Shown here: one piece after another, positions 44,868 to 53,918 of the stretch | How the letters are laid out: each line of letters opens with the position of its first letter | Position numbering within the stretch: the stretch's first letter is position 1 | From: Komagataeibacter xylinus | GTDB lineage: Bacteria; Pseudomonadota; Alphaproteobacteria; Acetobacterales; Acetobacteraceae | Direction of reading: 5' to 3' | Length of the DNA stretch: 64,000 nucleotides | NCBI RefSeq assembly: GCF_009834365.1 | Contig: NZ_CP041348.1 | Location: 211,001-275,000, forward strand | Translations under genes and position numbers: made by a program | The notes under the pieces: model-generated | Database searches by the model: none | Seen by the model: only the letters and a program-made list of their open reading frames with translations | Told to the model about the DNA's origin: nothing

Positions 44868-45920
44868 GAGCATAATCCGATCAGTCTGGTTCATATCCAG
44901 CGGCGGTGAAGCACGCTGCGGCCTGGCGATGAGAGATATCGTCAATTGCTCCACAGACGGTATTTTGAAGAGCGTCGAGGGTTCGCGGTGCCACCCGTCT
45001 GATCCACGCCTTCATTTTGGCGAAGATGTTTTCGATCGGGTTGAAATCAGGACTGTAGGGCGGCAGGAACAACAACCTGGCGCCGACTGCCTCCACAGCC
45101 TCGCGGGCAGCGGCTCCTTTATGGGCGGGCAGATTGTCCAGAATGACGACGTCTCCCGGCGACAGGGTTGGAACGAGCACCTTGCGGGTATAGGCGGCAA
45201 ACCATTCGCCGGTCATTGGGCCGTCCAGCATCATCGGTGCTGTCATGCCGGAGAGGCGCAGCCCGCCGATGAACGTCGTGGTTTTCCAGTGCCCGTGGGG
45301 CACGGACATCCGACAGCGCGTGCCCCGTTGTGACCGCCCCCGCAGGCGGGCCATCTTCGTTGAGACGGCTGTTTCGTCGATGAAGATCAGACGGGCCGGA
45401 TCAAGGTCAGGCTGACTGTCAAACCAGGCCTCGCGCCGCTGTGCGACGTCGGGCCGTGTCTGCTCGCTGGCGTGCGCCGTTTTTTTTGATGGTCATGTCG
45501 TGACGGTCGAGACAGCGCCAGATCGTACTCGGCGCAAAGCGGACACCGTGTTCCGCTGCAAGTGTCTCCGCCAGTTCGACAAGGGAAATATCGGCCTTTG
45601 TTTCAATCGCGGCCAGCAGGAAGGCTGACCACGCTTCAATCCGGTGAGAACGGCGATCACCGCCCTGTTTAAGCGCATGGTCACGACCGCTGGCCTGCCA
45701 CTCGGCAACCCAGCGGATAACGCTCGACGAAGACACACCAAAACGAACCGCCGCCGCACGACGGGTCATGCCAGAGGCAACAGCCGCAATCGTGCGGCGG
45801 CGAAGGTCAGCAGACAGGGCTCGGGTCATACGGGCCGGCCTCCATACCGGCACATAGTATGAATCAGATTTCGACCAGTATGGGAATCTTAAAATGAACC
45901 TATTAGATCAGATTATGCTC
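44868..45920 (-). mobile_element. IS630-family insertion sequence, 1053 bp
   Basis: Terminal inverted repeats GAGCATAATCCGATC (left) and GATCAGATTATGCTC (right) match with one mismatch. The flanking TA is duplicated (44866-44867 and 45921-45922), the IS630/Tc1 rule. Two overlapping transposase frames on the minus strand fill the element. Nearly perfect ends and the intact flanking frame point to a recent insertion. Confidence 0.93.
44881..45829 (-). CDS. IS630-family transposase, two frames joined by frameshifting
   Basis: The first frame (45419-45829) starts MTRALSADLRRRTIAAVASGM and carries the helix-turn-helix (RRAAAVRFGVSSSSVIRWVAEW). The second frame ends at 44881 and holds the catalytic triad: LIFIDETAVS, VVILDNLPAHKGAA and FNPIENIFAKMKAW. 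They overlap at an A8 run on the minus strand (45480-45487), a standard slippery site for programmed -1 or +1 shifting in this family. Confidence 0.88.
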
Positions 45921-45931
45921 TAGTTCTAAAC

Positions 45932-46906
45932 GTGGCGGACATTGCTATTGCAGATGATGATGATCCACCAGTTTCGGTTCTTGGCGCAGAGGCGACCGTG
46001 ACGGTCTCCCCGGAAGCAGTTACGAAGAGTGGCATCGCTTCTGCACGACCCAGCATCGTGCCTTGGAGAAAGTTGGTTCCCGCCTATGGTTACGTTCTGA
46101 ACGCAACACAACTTATCACTCTTGTTAGTGATTATGCTGACATGAAAGCGCGGCTGGAGAGCATGCAGGCACAGCAGACGCTTGCCCGTGCGAAACTCGA
46201 TCGTGACAAAGGACTGTATCGCGACCGGCAGAATATCTCTCAGGAACAATTCCAGGAGACAACAGCCAGATTTCAGTCCAACTCAGCTATGGTAAAAGCA
46301 GAACAGGTCCGGGTGAATAACGCACTTAATATTATCAGACAGCAATTTGGTTCGGTCATATCTGACGCTACCGAAAAAAATACAATTTTCATTACACAGT
46401 TACTTCAACAACAAGTGGTCTTGGTCAAGGTGACCCTTCCACCAGATACGGATCTACCAACCCCACCAAGTCAGGCGGATGTGACCGATTATGGAAACAC
46501 GGGTGGACACGGGACAATGCTCCACTATTTGTCTCCTGTAACCATGACCGATCCTGCTATTCAGGGGCGTAGCTTTTTCTATTTTGCGTCGGCTGAAAGT
46601 CAGCTTGTCGCGGGCATGAATGTTTCCGTTCTCCTGCCTACCGAAGAGGAACGTCCCGGTATCCGGATACCTGCATCAGCTATTATCTGGCTGCAAGGTA
46701 AGTCGTGGATATACCGTGATAACGGACACGGAAAATTTACACGCCTACCCCTTACGACCGACGTGCCGGACCGAGAAGGTGGCTACCTGATCCAAGATAC
46801 TCCAGGACAAATCACACACGAAACGCAAATCGTCGTAGGGGGTACGCAATTACTTCTGTCTGAAGAATTCCGAGCTCAGCTTGAATCAGGAGGCGATGAC
46901 GACTGA
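45932..46906 (+). CDS. Residual reading frame of the split adaptor
   Basis: The 324-residue remaining open frame after the IS, with a GTG at 45932 as possible start. It lacks the first 20 residues including most of the signal peptide, so any product would stay in the cytoplasm. It ends in TGATG shared with the RND pump start. Confidence 0.6.
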   Translation: MADIAIADDDDPPVSVLGAEATVTVSPEAVTKSGIASARPSIVPWRKLVPAYGYVLNATQLITLVSDYADMKARLESMQAQQTLARAKLDRDKGLYRDRQNISQEQFQETTARFQSNSAMVKAEQVRVNNALNIIRQQFGSVISDATEKNTIFITQLLQQQVVLVKVTLPPDTDLPTPPSQADVTDYGNTGGHGTMLHYLSPVTMTDPAIQGRSFFYFASAESQLVAGMNVSVLLPTEEERPGIRIPASAIIWLQGKSWIYRDNGHGKFTRLPLTTDVPDREGGYLIQDTPGQITHETQIVVGGTQLLLSEEFRAQLESGGDDD

Positions 46907-49900
46907 TGACGGGACGTTCTTTCAGCCTTCAGGCAGCTATTATCGGGTTTTCGATCCGCTTCCGGGGCGTGGTTATCGCAACCGCATGTCTGTTGTTCTT
47001 CTATGGCCTGTATGGCTTGAGACATGCCAGCTATGATGTGTTTCCGGAATTCATTCCGCCACGGGTCACGATCCAGACCGAAGCCGCTGGTTTTACGCCG
47101 GAACAGGTCGAAACATTGGTTAGTCGCCCAATGGAAATTGCCCTGAGCGGCCTCCCGGGTATTCAGCGCGTGCAATCGACTTCGATTCAGGGACTGTCAG
47201 TCGTCAACGTCCTGTTTGCGACATCGACCGATATTTATCGCGCCCGGCAACTGGTCGGGGAACAAATGAATGTTGTTGCACAGCAATTGCCAGCCGGTGT
47301 TCATGCTCCGACTATGACGCCACTGACCTCATCCGCCGGTCTGGTACTGGTGATTGGTCTGACGTCGGAACAACAGTCCCTCATGCAGTTGCGCACGCTT
47401 ACTGACTGGTCATTAAGGCCGCGTCTGCTGGCGTTGCCTGGTGTGGCTGGAGTCAGTGTGTTTGGCGGGGAGCGTCGGTCACTCCAGATACAGGTACATC
47501 CAGACCAACTCATCTTGCATCATATCGGACTTGATGACGTCCTTGCGGCTGCCCAGGAAGCAACTGGCATACAGGGGGCCGGCTTTATTGATACCCCGAA
47601 CCAAAGAGTCGTTCTTCAGTCTGACGGTCAGGCCCTGACGCCAGAAAGTCTGGCCCGCACTGTGATTGTCCGCTCTGATAATGGTGCTGTCACACTGGGC
47701 AGTATTGCCACTGTAACTGAAGCCCCTATTCCCGCCTTCGGCGCGGCCAGTATCGAGGGAAAGACAGGCATTGTGGTTAATATATGGGAACAGTACGGTG
47801 CCAATACGATGGCTGTGACCCGGGAAATCGAGGCGGCACTTACCGATTTCCGCCCGCAATTGCAGGGACAGGGGATTACATTGCATGCTGACCTGTTCCG
47901 ACCCGCCAATTTCATTACGACCGCATTGGGGAATGCCACACAAGCATTGCTTCTGGGCGGTTTTCTGGTGGTTGTCGTAATCTTTCTTTTCCTTTTTGAC
48001 CTGCGAACCGCTGCAATCTGTTGCGCCACCATACCTTTGGCTATTCTGATAGCCCTGTCGTTGCTGGAGACACTCGGGGTTACTTTGAATGCCATGACCC
48101 TGGGGGGGCTTGCTATCGCCATCGGCGAGGTCGTGGATGACGCCGTGATCGGGGTCGAAAATGTTACACGCCGATTGCGTGAAAACCGGCTTCTGGTCCA
48201 GCCCGCATCTACAGCGCGCGTCGTACTCGATGCATGCGTTGAAGTCCGCAGTGCAGTGGTTTACGCGACCTTTGCTGTCATTATCGTTTTCTTGCCTGTC
48301 ATCGCCCTTCCCGGACTTTCGGGACGACTGTTTGCTCCACTGGCAACAGCTTATGTTCTTGCGGTCATGGCTTCTCTTGCCGCTGCTGTAACCGTTGTAC
48401 CTGCACTCTGCGCATGGCTCTTGGCGACGCCTGGAGAAACCCGGAGAGAGCCCCCCCTGGCAGGATGGACCGCCAGAGCTTATGAACGTCTTCTGGCCAG
48501 ATTAATGCGCCATCCCCGATTTGTTATAGGCGGGATGATCCTGACCACCTTGATAGGGTTTGCGGCCCTTCCATTCCTTGAAAGCGATTTCATTCCTGAT
48601 TTCAAGGAAGGTCACCTTATCATTCATATGACGGCTGCTCCGGGGACTTCCCTGGAACAGTCTCTGAAATTAGGTAGACAGGTTACAGAAAAACTTCGTC
48701 AGCTTCCCGAAATCCGTTCGGTTGCTCAGAGAGTCGGACGCGCCTCGCTGGATGAGGACACGTCTGGACCACATACCAGCGAGTTTGAGGTTGATTTGAA
48801 TCAGGTGGATGGGAAGGCTTCCCGACAGATTGATGCCCGCGTTCGCAAAGCGCTTGACGGGTTCGTTGGGGCCAGTTTTTCTGTCAGTAGTTTTTTGACG
48901 ATGCGCGTAAACGAAACCCTTTCTGGTTCGTCTTCGGCTGTGGCAATCAATATTATTGGCGATGATCTGGATGTATTGGATATCCAGGCAAATAATATTG
49001 TCCGCATGTTGCATCAGATACATGGCGCAACAGATGTCCGGATAGAAGCACCCCCTGGTGTTCCGGAACTTGCTATTCGGCTACGCCCTGCTGATCTGGA
49101 GCGCTGGGGGCTTCGGTCGGCGGATGTACTCCGATCCATCCATACAGCCTGGCAGGGTGAAACCGTGGGGCAGATATACGAGCGTTCTGCGGCTTTTAAT
49201 GTTATGGTTCGTCTTGATGACGCAAGTCGTAATGATGTTGCGTCTGTCGGCTTCCTGCCACTGCATACTGTTCACGGAAACTACGTACCACTCCGCGCTG
49301 TCGCAGACATATATGAGACGAACGGTCGCTATCAGGTGTCACATCTGGGAGCACAGAGAACACAGACTGTCACCGCAAATGTTACAGGACGATCAGCTCA
49401 ATCTTTCGTTCAGGACGCACGCACGGCTATAGCAAAAAATATCAAACTGCCTCTTGGAACCTACGTTCAATTTACATCCGCAGCGGAAGCTGAATCACAA
49501 TCACGCAAGGAACTGTTTATAAATTCCGGGCTCGCTGCCATAGCGGTCATGATTCTGCTCTCAATAATCACACAAGGATGGCGCAATCTCGCTCTGATAC
49601 TCGTCAATCTTCCCTTCGCATTTGTCGGCGGCATTCTGGCAATCATTGTTTCCGGCACAACGCTAACTCTTGGGGCAACAGTCGGCTTCGTTACTCTATT
49701 CGGGATTACGCTTCGGAATTCGGTGATGATGATTTCGCATTTTGAGACTTTGGTCGAGCGGGAACATCTCACATGGGGAGTAACAACAGCGCTCCGGGGG
49801 GCCAGAGACCGCGTCGTCCCCGTACTCATGACATCGCTCGTTACGGCGCTTGGACTGGCGCCTCTGGCTGTTGATATGAATGCGCCTGGGCGGGAAATCG

Positions 49901-50040
49901 AAGGACCTATGGCAGCTGTCATTCTTGGAGGGCTCATGACATCAATGATACTTAACCTGTTTGTTTTGCCTATTCTTGCTGTCAAATTTGGTAGTTTTTC
50001 TGAAAACGAAACGGGAGTTCCGGAAACCTTGTTCAAGTGA
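46906..50040 (+). CDS. HME-family RND heavy-metal efflux pump
   Basis: A 1044-residue inner-membrane RND pump of the CzcA/CusA (HME) family with 12 membrane segments. N-terminal block HASYDVFPEFIPPRVTIQTEAAGFTPEQVE; in TM4 the proton-relay acids lie in GEVVDDAVIGVENV. The porter domain GDDLDVLDIQANNIVRMLHQIHG and the C-terminal TM block ATVGFVTLFGITLRNSVMMISHFE follow. TM4 acids favour a divalent or unassigned HME subgroup rather than Cu/Ag. Starts inside the adaptor stop (TGATG). Confidence 0.9.
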   Translation: MTGRSFSLQAAIIGFSIRFRGVVIATACLLFFYGLYGLRHASYDVFPEFIPPRVTIQTEAAGFTPEQVETLVSRPMEIALSGLPGIQRVQSTSIQGLSVVNVLFATSTDIYRARQLVGEQMNVVAQQLPAGVHAPTMTPLTSSAGLVLVIGLTSEQQSLMQLRTLTDWSLRPRLLALPGVAGVSVFGGERRSLQIQVHPDQLILHHIGLDDVLAAAQEATGIQGAGFIDTPNQRVVLQSDGQALTPESLARTVIVRSDNGAVTLGSIATVTEAPIPAFGAASIEGKTGIVVNIWEQYGANTMAVTREIEAALTDFRPQLQGQGITLHADLFRPANFITTALGNATQALLLGGFLVVVVIFLFLFDLRTAAICCATIPLAILIALSLLETLGVTLNAMTLGGLAIAIGEVVDDAVIGVENVTRRLRENRLLVQPASTARVVLDACVEVRSAVVYATFAVIIVFLPVIALPGLSGRLFAPLATAYVLAVMASLAAAVTVVPALCAWLLATPGETRREPPLAGWTARAYERLLARLMRHPRFVIGGMILTTLIGFAALPFLESDFIPDFKEGHLIIHMTAAPGTSLEQSLKLGRQVTEKLRQLPEIRSVAQRVGRASLDEDTSGPHTSEFEVDLNQVDGKASRQIDARVRKALDGFVGASFSVSSFLTMRVNETLSGSSSAVAINIIGDDLDVLDIQANNIVRMLHQIHGATDVRIEAPPGVPELAIRLRPADLERWGLRSADVLRSIHTAWQGETVGQIYERSAAFNVMVRLDDASRNDVASVGFLPLHTVHGNYVPLRAVADIYETNGRYQVSHLGAQRTQTVTANVTGRSAQSFVQDARTAIAKNIKLPLGTYVQFTSAAEAESQSRKELFINSGLAAIAVMILLSIITQGWRNLALILVNLPFAFVGGILAIIVSGTTLTLGATVGFVTLFGITLRNSVMMISHFETLVEREHLTWGVTTALRGARDRVVPVLMTSLVTALGLAPLAVDMNAPGREIEGPMAAVILGGLMTSMILNLFVLPILAVKFGSFSENETGVPETLFK

Positions 50041-50511
50041 CAGGTATGGGCCACTGCTGCACAGAACTACTTGAAGATTATGTCCGATATGCCAATAGAA
50101 CCCAGAATGAAAACTGCTTCCGTATCACGCTCGGCCACCATTCGGTCTGGCTCGACCTTCTGGTTGGGTTCGGAATTGCCTTCATGAATCTTGACGCTGT
50201 CCAGAAAATCTGGATTGCCGCCCGCACCGAACATCATCGTGTCAAGGCCGAAAACCGAAAGCATCGTTGCCCGATCCAAATGATTTATACTCCCTGCCCA
50301 GTGGCTTCGGGCGTGTCTTGCTACGGCCAACCTAAGCGCCTGTATTCTTGCTGGTTATTTCCCATAACGATCACCCCACTCTCGGCTCCAAGTGATAGCG
50401 GGGGACTGCGCGGACTATGTCCGTTATGCGAAAGGCGAGCCAACCCACTTTTATGTCCGACATGAGGCGACTGCCGCCTGTCTGCTTTGTTTTTTCTGAG
50501 TCGACAGACGG
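50041..50511. other. Gene-free sequence after the RND pump
   Basis: No supported gene. Frames on both strands have unlikely composition. The right end (50457-50485) repeats the flank and left arm of the stem-loop after the ars operon (CGACATG-GGCGACTGCC followed by GCCTGTCTGCT). Confidence 0.45.
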
Positions 50512-50931
50512 TCAATTATGTCGAGTAAAAACCCATTCATGAACGCGTCTCTCATCCGGACAGCACAGGCCTGATCCCTCCATGTGCACAGCAGATCCAC
50601 ACTGAAGAAGTGGAGGCGTCTGGACTGTGAGCGTGCCTCCAAAGGAACGTCCGCTAACATGACTAAGCTGAAGGCCTTTCTGGGCCGATAACCGAACATG
50701 TCTCAAGTACATCCCCTCAATCGCTGCCTCGGGCAAACCTAACCCAACGCCGGCTGTCTTGGCATTTATCGCAGTCAGATCTGTTATGGTCACATCATGA
50801 ATATGCGGGGTCGTTGATGTTACTGGAGCAACGGGATCGGTCATCGAGACAGTCTGCTGCACGAGGCCGGGTTGCGGATCGTGAGATGATCGATCCTGAT
50901 CTGGCTGGACTCCCTGACAACGACCATCCAC
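50512..50931 (-). pseudogene. Relic of a GH28-like (polygalacturonase-type) gene
   Basis: The frame reads HIHDVTITDLTAINAKTAGVGLGLPEAAIEGMYLRHVRLSAQKGLQLSHVSG (in parts), the C-terminal beta-helix coils of a family-28 glycoside hydrolase. The catalytic part of the protein is missing and the end is garbled, so only a fragment survives. Confidence 0.5.
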
Positions 50932-51054
50932 ATTGGAGAATTGGTCGCCGTAATACCTGAGATCCGTCCATGCTGCACATGCGAAAACTCAATCAGCCAA
51001 GGACGTGGCAGACCAAAACGTTACTGACATTGCCACTGCACGATCGCGCATATC

Positions 51055-51440
51055 GTCTCTATCCGCGCTTCGGTGGTGCGGCTTCCCCAGGTTCACGAGA
51101 GGGCAAAGCAGGGGCTCATCACACCGCTGATCGAGATTTTTCGTGCAAATGGGACCTGCGCCTATGTGGGAGATGGGAGCAATTTCTGGCCTGCAGCGCA
51201 TGTGCTCGACGTTGCCCGTCCTTATAGGCTGGCCATCGAGAAGAGGGCGACGGGTGCTGCGTGCGGCGATCCGGAGTGGTGTGGAGCGCGCGGTGATGAC
51301 ATCGTCTGTGGCGGCCGTAAGCCGAAGGGTCGGTAGCCCGGACTGCGAATGCGACGAGACGGTGTGGACCGATCCGGATCCCTCTGGTGTGGACGCCTAT
51401 ACACGCTCATATCCGGATCAGACGATCAATGTAGTCTTCC
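51055..51440 (+). pseudogene. Patchwork of short-chain dehydrogenase fragments
   Basis: From 51055 one frame reads SVVRLPQVHERAKQGLITPLIEIF and WPAAHVLDVARPYRLAIEK, the C-terminal part of an SDR/NmrA-like oxidoreductase. From about 51250 another frame reads RVLRAAIRSGVERAVMTSSVAAV and DETVWTDPD, the middle of an epimerase-like SDR. The order and frames show two broken pieces joined, not one gene. Confidence 0.5.
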
Positions 51441-51522
51441 TCCACCTCTTGCTGGCGCTATTTACCCAGCCCATATTCCTGCCGTCGTCCGACACTGCTT
51501 AACAGACACGGAGGATTCCAAA

Positions 51523-52098
51523 ATGCATTTTTCTCGTATGTTTCAGGCTGGCGTCTTTGTTGCTACACTGGCCTGCGGCGCGGCTGCCCTGCCTGCGCAG
51601 GCTCAGGATACGTTGCGCGTCGTTGATGCACGGGGACACCAGGTCGGTATCCTGGTCCCGGTCCAGGGCATCGCAACGACAGCGGCAATGCCTGATATCG
51701 ACATCATGTTCGAGGCCGTTGATCGCATGATGGCACGCAATATGGCTCTCATGGAGGCGGTCGATCGGACATTGGGCTCGCGGCTGGACGGCGTCCTGCG
51801 CGCCGTTCCAGCTGTTGGTCATGACCTCCCGAAACAGAGCATGTCCTGGCAGCGTTTCGAGGCGGTCAGCACCGGTGGACCCACCGCCTGTACGCAGACG
51901 ATCACGATCACATCAAACGGTCAGGCGGCGCCAATCGTTCATGTGTCACGCACCGGAAGCAAGTCCTGTGCGACGCTCCCCGCGCCGACGGCAGTTGACA
52001 ATCCCGGAGGTCAAAAGACTGTTTCCACGGCTCTGACGCCCGCCGTCGAGACGCGGATGGAAGTCCCGACAAACGGACGCGCTGGAAGCGCTCTCTAA
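51523..52098 (+). CDS. Secreted hypothetical protein
   Basis: A 191-residue protein with a clear signal peptide (MHFSRMFQAGVFVATLACGAAALPAQAQ, cleavage near residue 28). The mature part holds a helical stretch MFEAVDRMMARNMALMEAVDRTL and a Cys-containing region with ACTQTITITSNG. No family recognised. CGGAGGA lies 7 nt before the ATG at 51523. Followed by a stem-loop. Confidence 0.7.
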   Translation: MHFSRMFQAGVFVATLACGAAALPAQAQDTLRVVDARGHQVGILVPVQGIATTAAMPDIDIMFEAVDRMMARNMALMEAVDRTLGSRLDGVLRAVPAVGHDLPKQSMSWQRFEAVSTGGPTACTQTITITSNGQAAPIVHVSRTGSKSCATLPAPTAVDNPGGQKTVSTALTPAVETRMEVPTNGRAGSAL

Positions 52099-52105
52099 AA
52101 CAGGT

Positions 52106-52130
52106 GGTGGCCGGAAAACCCCGGGCCACC
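52106..52130 (+). terminator. Stem-loop after the secreted protein gene
   Basis: GGTGGCC (52106-52112) pairs with GGCCACC (52124-52130) around an A-rich loop. The remaining sequence to 52406 is AT-rich and holds the next promoter but no gene. Confidence 0.5.
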
Positions 52131-52406
52131 ATCATAGAAGGAAAATATATTGATTTTCTGTGATCATCGCCATGATGTTTAACGAATATCAACAAAACCC
52201 CTGTAATTTCCGTCCGCAACACCGCCACAAAAAATAAATACAAATATAAATAATAAAATTATCCATGAAAAAGGATCTGCATTTCGTGTCCCCTTGACGA
52301 GGCAAGCATCTCTTCCAATCTTGCTTTCGCTGGAAGCCATCGGGTCCGGCATAGGCTCTGTGAGCCAGACAACTGAAGTCCATGTTGCTTTAATCGGAGG
52401 ATGTGG

Positions 52407-52505
52407 ATGTCGACACTGAAAGGACTTTATTCCCGCTATCGCCGCTCCTTGCGTACAGCCGCCCGGAGATGGCGCAACCGACTGGAGGGAGGCGTATCAT
52501 GGTAA
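52407..52505 (+). CDS. Possible 32-residue basic leader protein
   Basis: ATG at 52407 has GGAGG 8 nt upstream and opens a frame of 32 residues rich in Arg and Tyr (MSTLKGLYSRYRRSLRTAAR then RWRNRLEGGVSW). Its end overlaps the next gene's start by 7 nt. Strong ribosome site and coupling argue for translation; size and lack of any family argue for caution. Confidence 0.35.
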   Translation: MSTLKGLYSRYRRSLRTAARRWRNRLEGGVSW

Positions 52506-52768
52506 CGCGCCCCCTTTTCGGAGACGATCCGCTCGCTCCGCGTGTCCTCTCCGTGCTCCGCCGCCTCGGTCATGACGGACGTGGCGTGACGCTGACGTCT
52601 CTGGTGGCCCATACCGGTATACCGGGGATCAGACTTCGCTCCACGCTGGAACGCCAGGTCCAGGCGGGCGCGGTCGCCCCTGCCGGGTGTGATCCCCTGG
52701 CTTCTGATCTCGCGTTCCGTCTCCCCATGCGGGCAAGAGCCGTACCGCCAGTTCCGGTCGCGGCGTAA
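52499..52768 (+). CDS. Hypothetical protein, winged-helix-like
   Basis: An 89-residue protein (MVTRPLFGDDPLAPRVLSVLRRLG ... VTLTSLVAHTGIPGIRLRSTLERQVQAGAV). The central part looks like a winged helix (helix-turn-helix then LERQ recognition helix and a beta wing). GGAGGGAGG precedes the start. Probably the first full-size gene of an operon with the STN-domain protein. Confidence 0.55.
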   Translation: MVTRPLFGDDPLAPRVLSVLRRLGHDGRGVTLTSLVAHTGIPGIRLRSTLERQVQAGAVAPAGCDPLASDLAFRLPMRARAVPPVPVAA

Positions 52769-52857
52769 GGCACTGACCGCGCCGGGTAGATCAGAAACGC
52801 CTTCTCCGAGCGGAAGCGCCATCTTTTCTGGAACGACCGCACGAATGAGAGGGTGGA

Positions 52858-52883
52858 GCGGGGCCTTCCATCGGAGGCCCCGC
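52858..52883 (+). terminator. Stem-loop between the 89-residue gene and the STN gene
   Basis: GCGGGGCCT (52858-52866) and AGGCCCCGC (52875-52883) form a perfect 9-bp stem with an 8-nt loop 40 nt before the STN start. It could be an attenuator or terminator. Confidence 0.5.
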
Positions 52884-52922
52884 GTCTCTGAAGGTGAGGT
52901 CGAAAGCAGAGAGAACAGGGAG

Positions 52923-53477
52923 ATGTCGAGTTTTATCCATTTTCTCAACCTGAAGGCACTTCAGCACTATTGGAATAACCATCCCCCGGTGCCCCGTTCA
53001 CTTGGGACGAGGAGGCCAGTTTGGTCGCATTCCGCCGGAGAGACCGAGCGAGCGGAACAGACGGCCAAGCAACCTCGGCGCCTTCGGCAGAGGGAGAGAC
53101 CACACCTCGCTGTCGGTCTCGTCCTCATGCTGCTGGTCGGAATGGCCTCGCAGGCATCGGCTCATGCGCCGCATGATGTGCTGTCGTGCGAGACAGAAAA
53201 GCAGCCGGTGAATATTCCATCCATGCCACTGGCCCGCGCCATCGAGATATTAGGCCGCCAGTCAGGGTGCCCGGTCCTTGTCGACCCGATCCTTATAGAC
53301 GGTCGGACCTCCGCAGCCGTCAAGGGCGCCTATACGCCTCAGGCCGCTCTCCTGCATCTGTTCGGGTCCGTGCATGTCGACGTCACCGCCACTGTTTCGG
53401 GCTTGAGCGTCAGCCCTCTGGATGCGACGGCTCTGACCTCGGGCGACACGCGCGCCAGCCTGAGGACTGCATCATGA
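52923..53477 (+). CDS. Orphan STN-domain protein
   Basis: A 184-residue protein with a long basic N-terminus, one hydrophobic signal/anchor segment (HLAVGLVLMLLVGMASQASAHA, about 67-88) and a periplasmic STN domain (NIPSMPLARAIEILGRQSGCPVLVDP ... AAVKGAYTPQAALLHLFGS). STN domains normally front TonB receptors or secretins and relay signals to FecR-type regulators; here no such partner is attached. Stop overlaps the next gene by 4 nt. The ATG at 52923 follows ACAGGGAG. Confidence 0.7.
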   Translation: MSSFIHFLNLKALQHYWNNHPPVPRSLGTRRPVWSHSAGETERAEQTAKQPRRLRQRERPHLAVGLVLMLLVGMASQASAHAPHDVLSCETEKQPVNIPSMPLARAIEILGRQSGCPVLVDPILIDGRTSAAVKGAYTPQAALLHLFGSVHVDVTATVSGLSVSPLDATALTSGDTRASLRTAS

Positions 53478-53851
53478 CTCTTCACACGGACAGGCCGAAC
53501 AGAATTATGTCGCTTCCGACCGTTCGGATCGGTACAGAGCTGGCGGTCCTGCTGGCCGACTATCTCGGCGACCAGGAAAAAAACCAGGGATATGACGGCC
53601 TCATGCGTCGGGCGGCCGACCACCGGATTAACGATCGGGTTTCTCGCTGGAGAACCGCGTCAGACCCGGAAGCGACGACCGTCGCCGTGGTCCGAAAACT
53701 CCTGCCTGTCGCCGACCGCACGCACATGGCCAAGGCCTTGGGCTGGTCGTTGGGAGACCTCGAAAACCAGCTGACATCGATCTTGCCAAAGGCCGTGCGA
53801 GACCATGCCAGAACATTGTCCTGTCGCCTGCCACGCTGGCAGCGGCTTTGA
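53474..53851 (+). CDS. Hypothetical protein coupled to the STN gene
   Basis: A 125-residue protein. The C-terminal part (LLPVADRTHMAKALGWSLGDLENQLTSILPKAV) resembles the YidB/DUF937 repeat, a weak match. The start overlaps the STN stop (ATGA). The rest is unrecognised. Confidence 0.6.
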   Translation: MTLHTDRPNRIMSLPTVRIGTELAVLLADYLGDQEKNQGYDGLMRRAADHRINDRVSRWRTASDPEATTVAVVRKLLPVADRTHMAKALGWSLGDLENQLTSILPKAVRDHARTLSCRLPRWQRL

Positions 53852-53918
53852 ACCGGATGTGCGCCGGAAGGGCCACGACGTAGGAACTATAACTCAATTC
53901 ATAGATGGGAAAACGGCT

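Larger units (their letters stand above)
44817..46906 (+). pseudogene. RND periplasmic adaptor gene split by IS630
   Basis: The gene starts at 44817 (ATGA overlap with the outer membrane factor) with MKARAFWLPLVGLSVFL, the front of a signal peptide. After 17 codons an IS630-family element is inserted at a TA. Joining 44867 to 45923 restores one frame, continuing VLNVADIAIADDDDPPVSVL, 344 residues in all. The body holds the coiled-coil hairpin (YADMKARLESMQAQQTLARAKLDRDKGLY) and beta-barrel/MP domains. As it stands the protein lacks a signal peptide start, so the pump is probably inactive unless the IS excises. Confidence 0.9.

Noticed and set aside
50037..50465. A 142-residue plus-strand frame after the RND pump
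   Set aside because: Unlikely composition, crosses a dispersed repeat, and no domain is visible.
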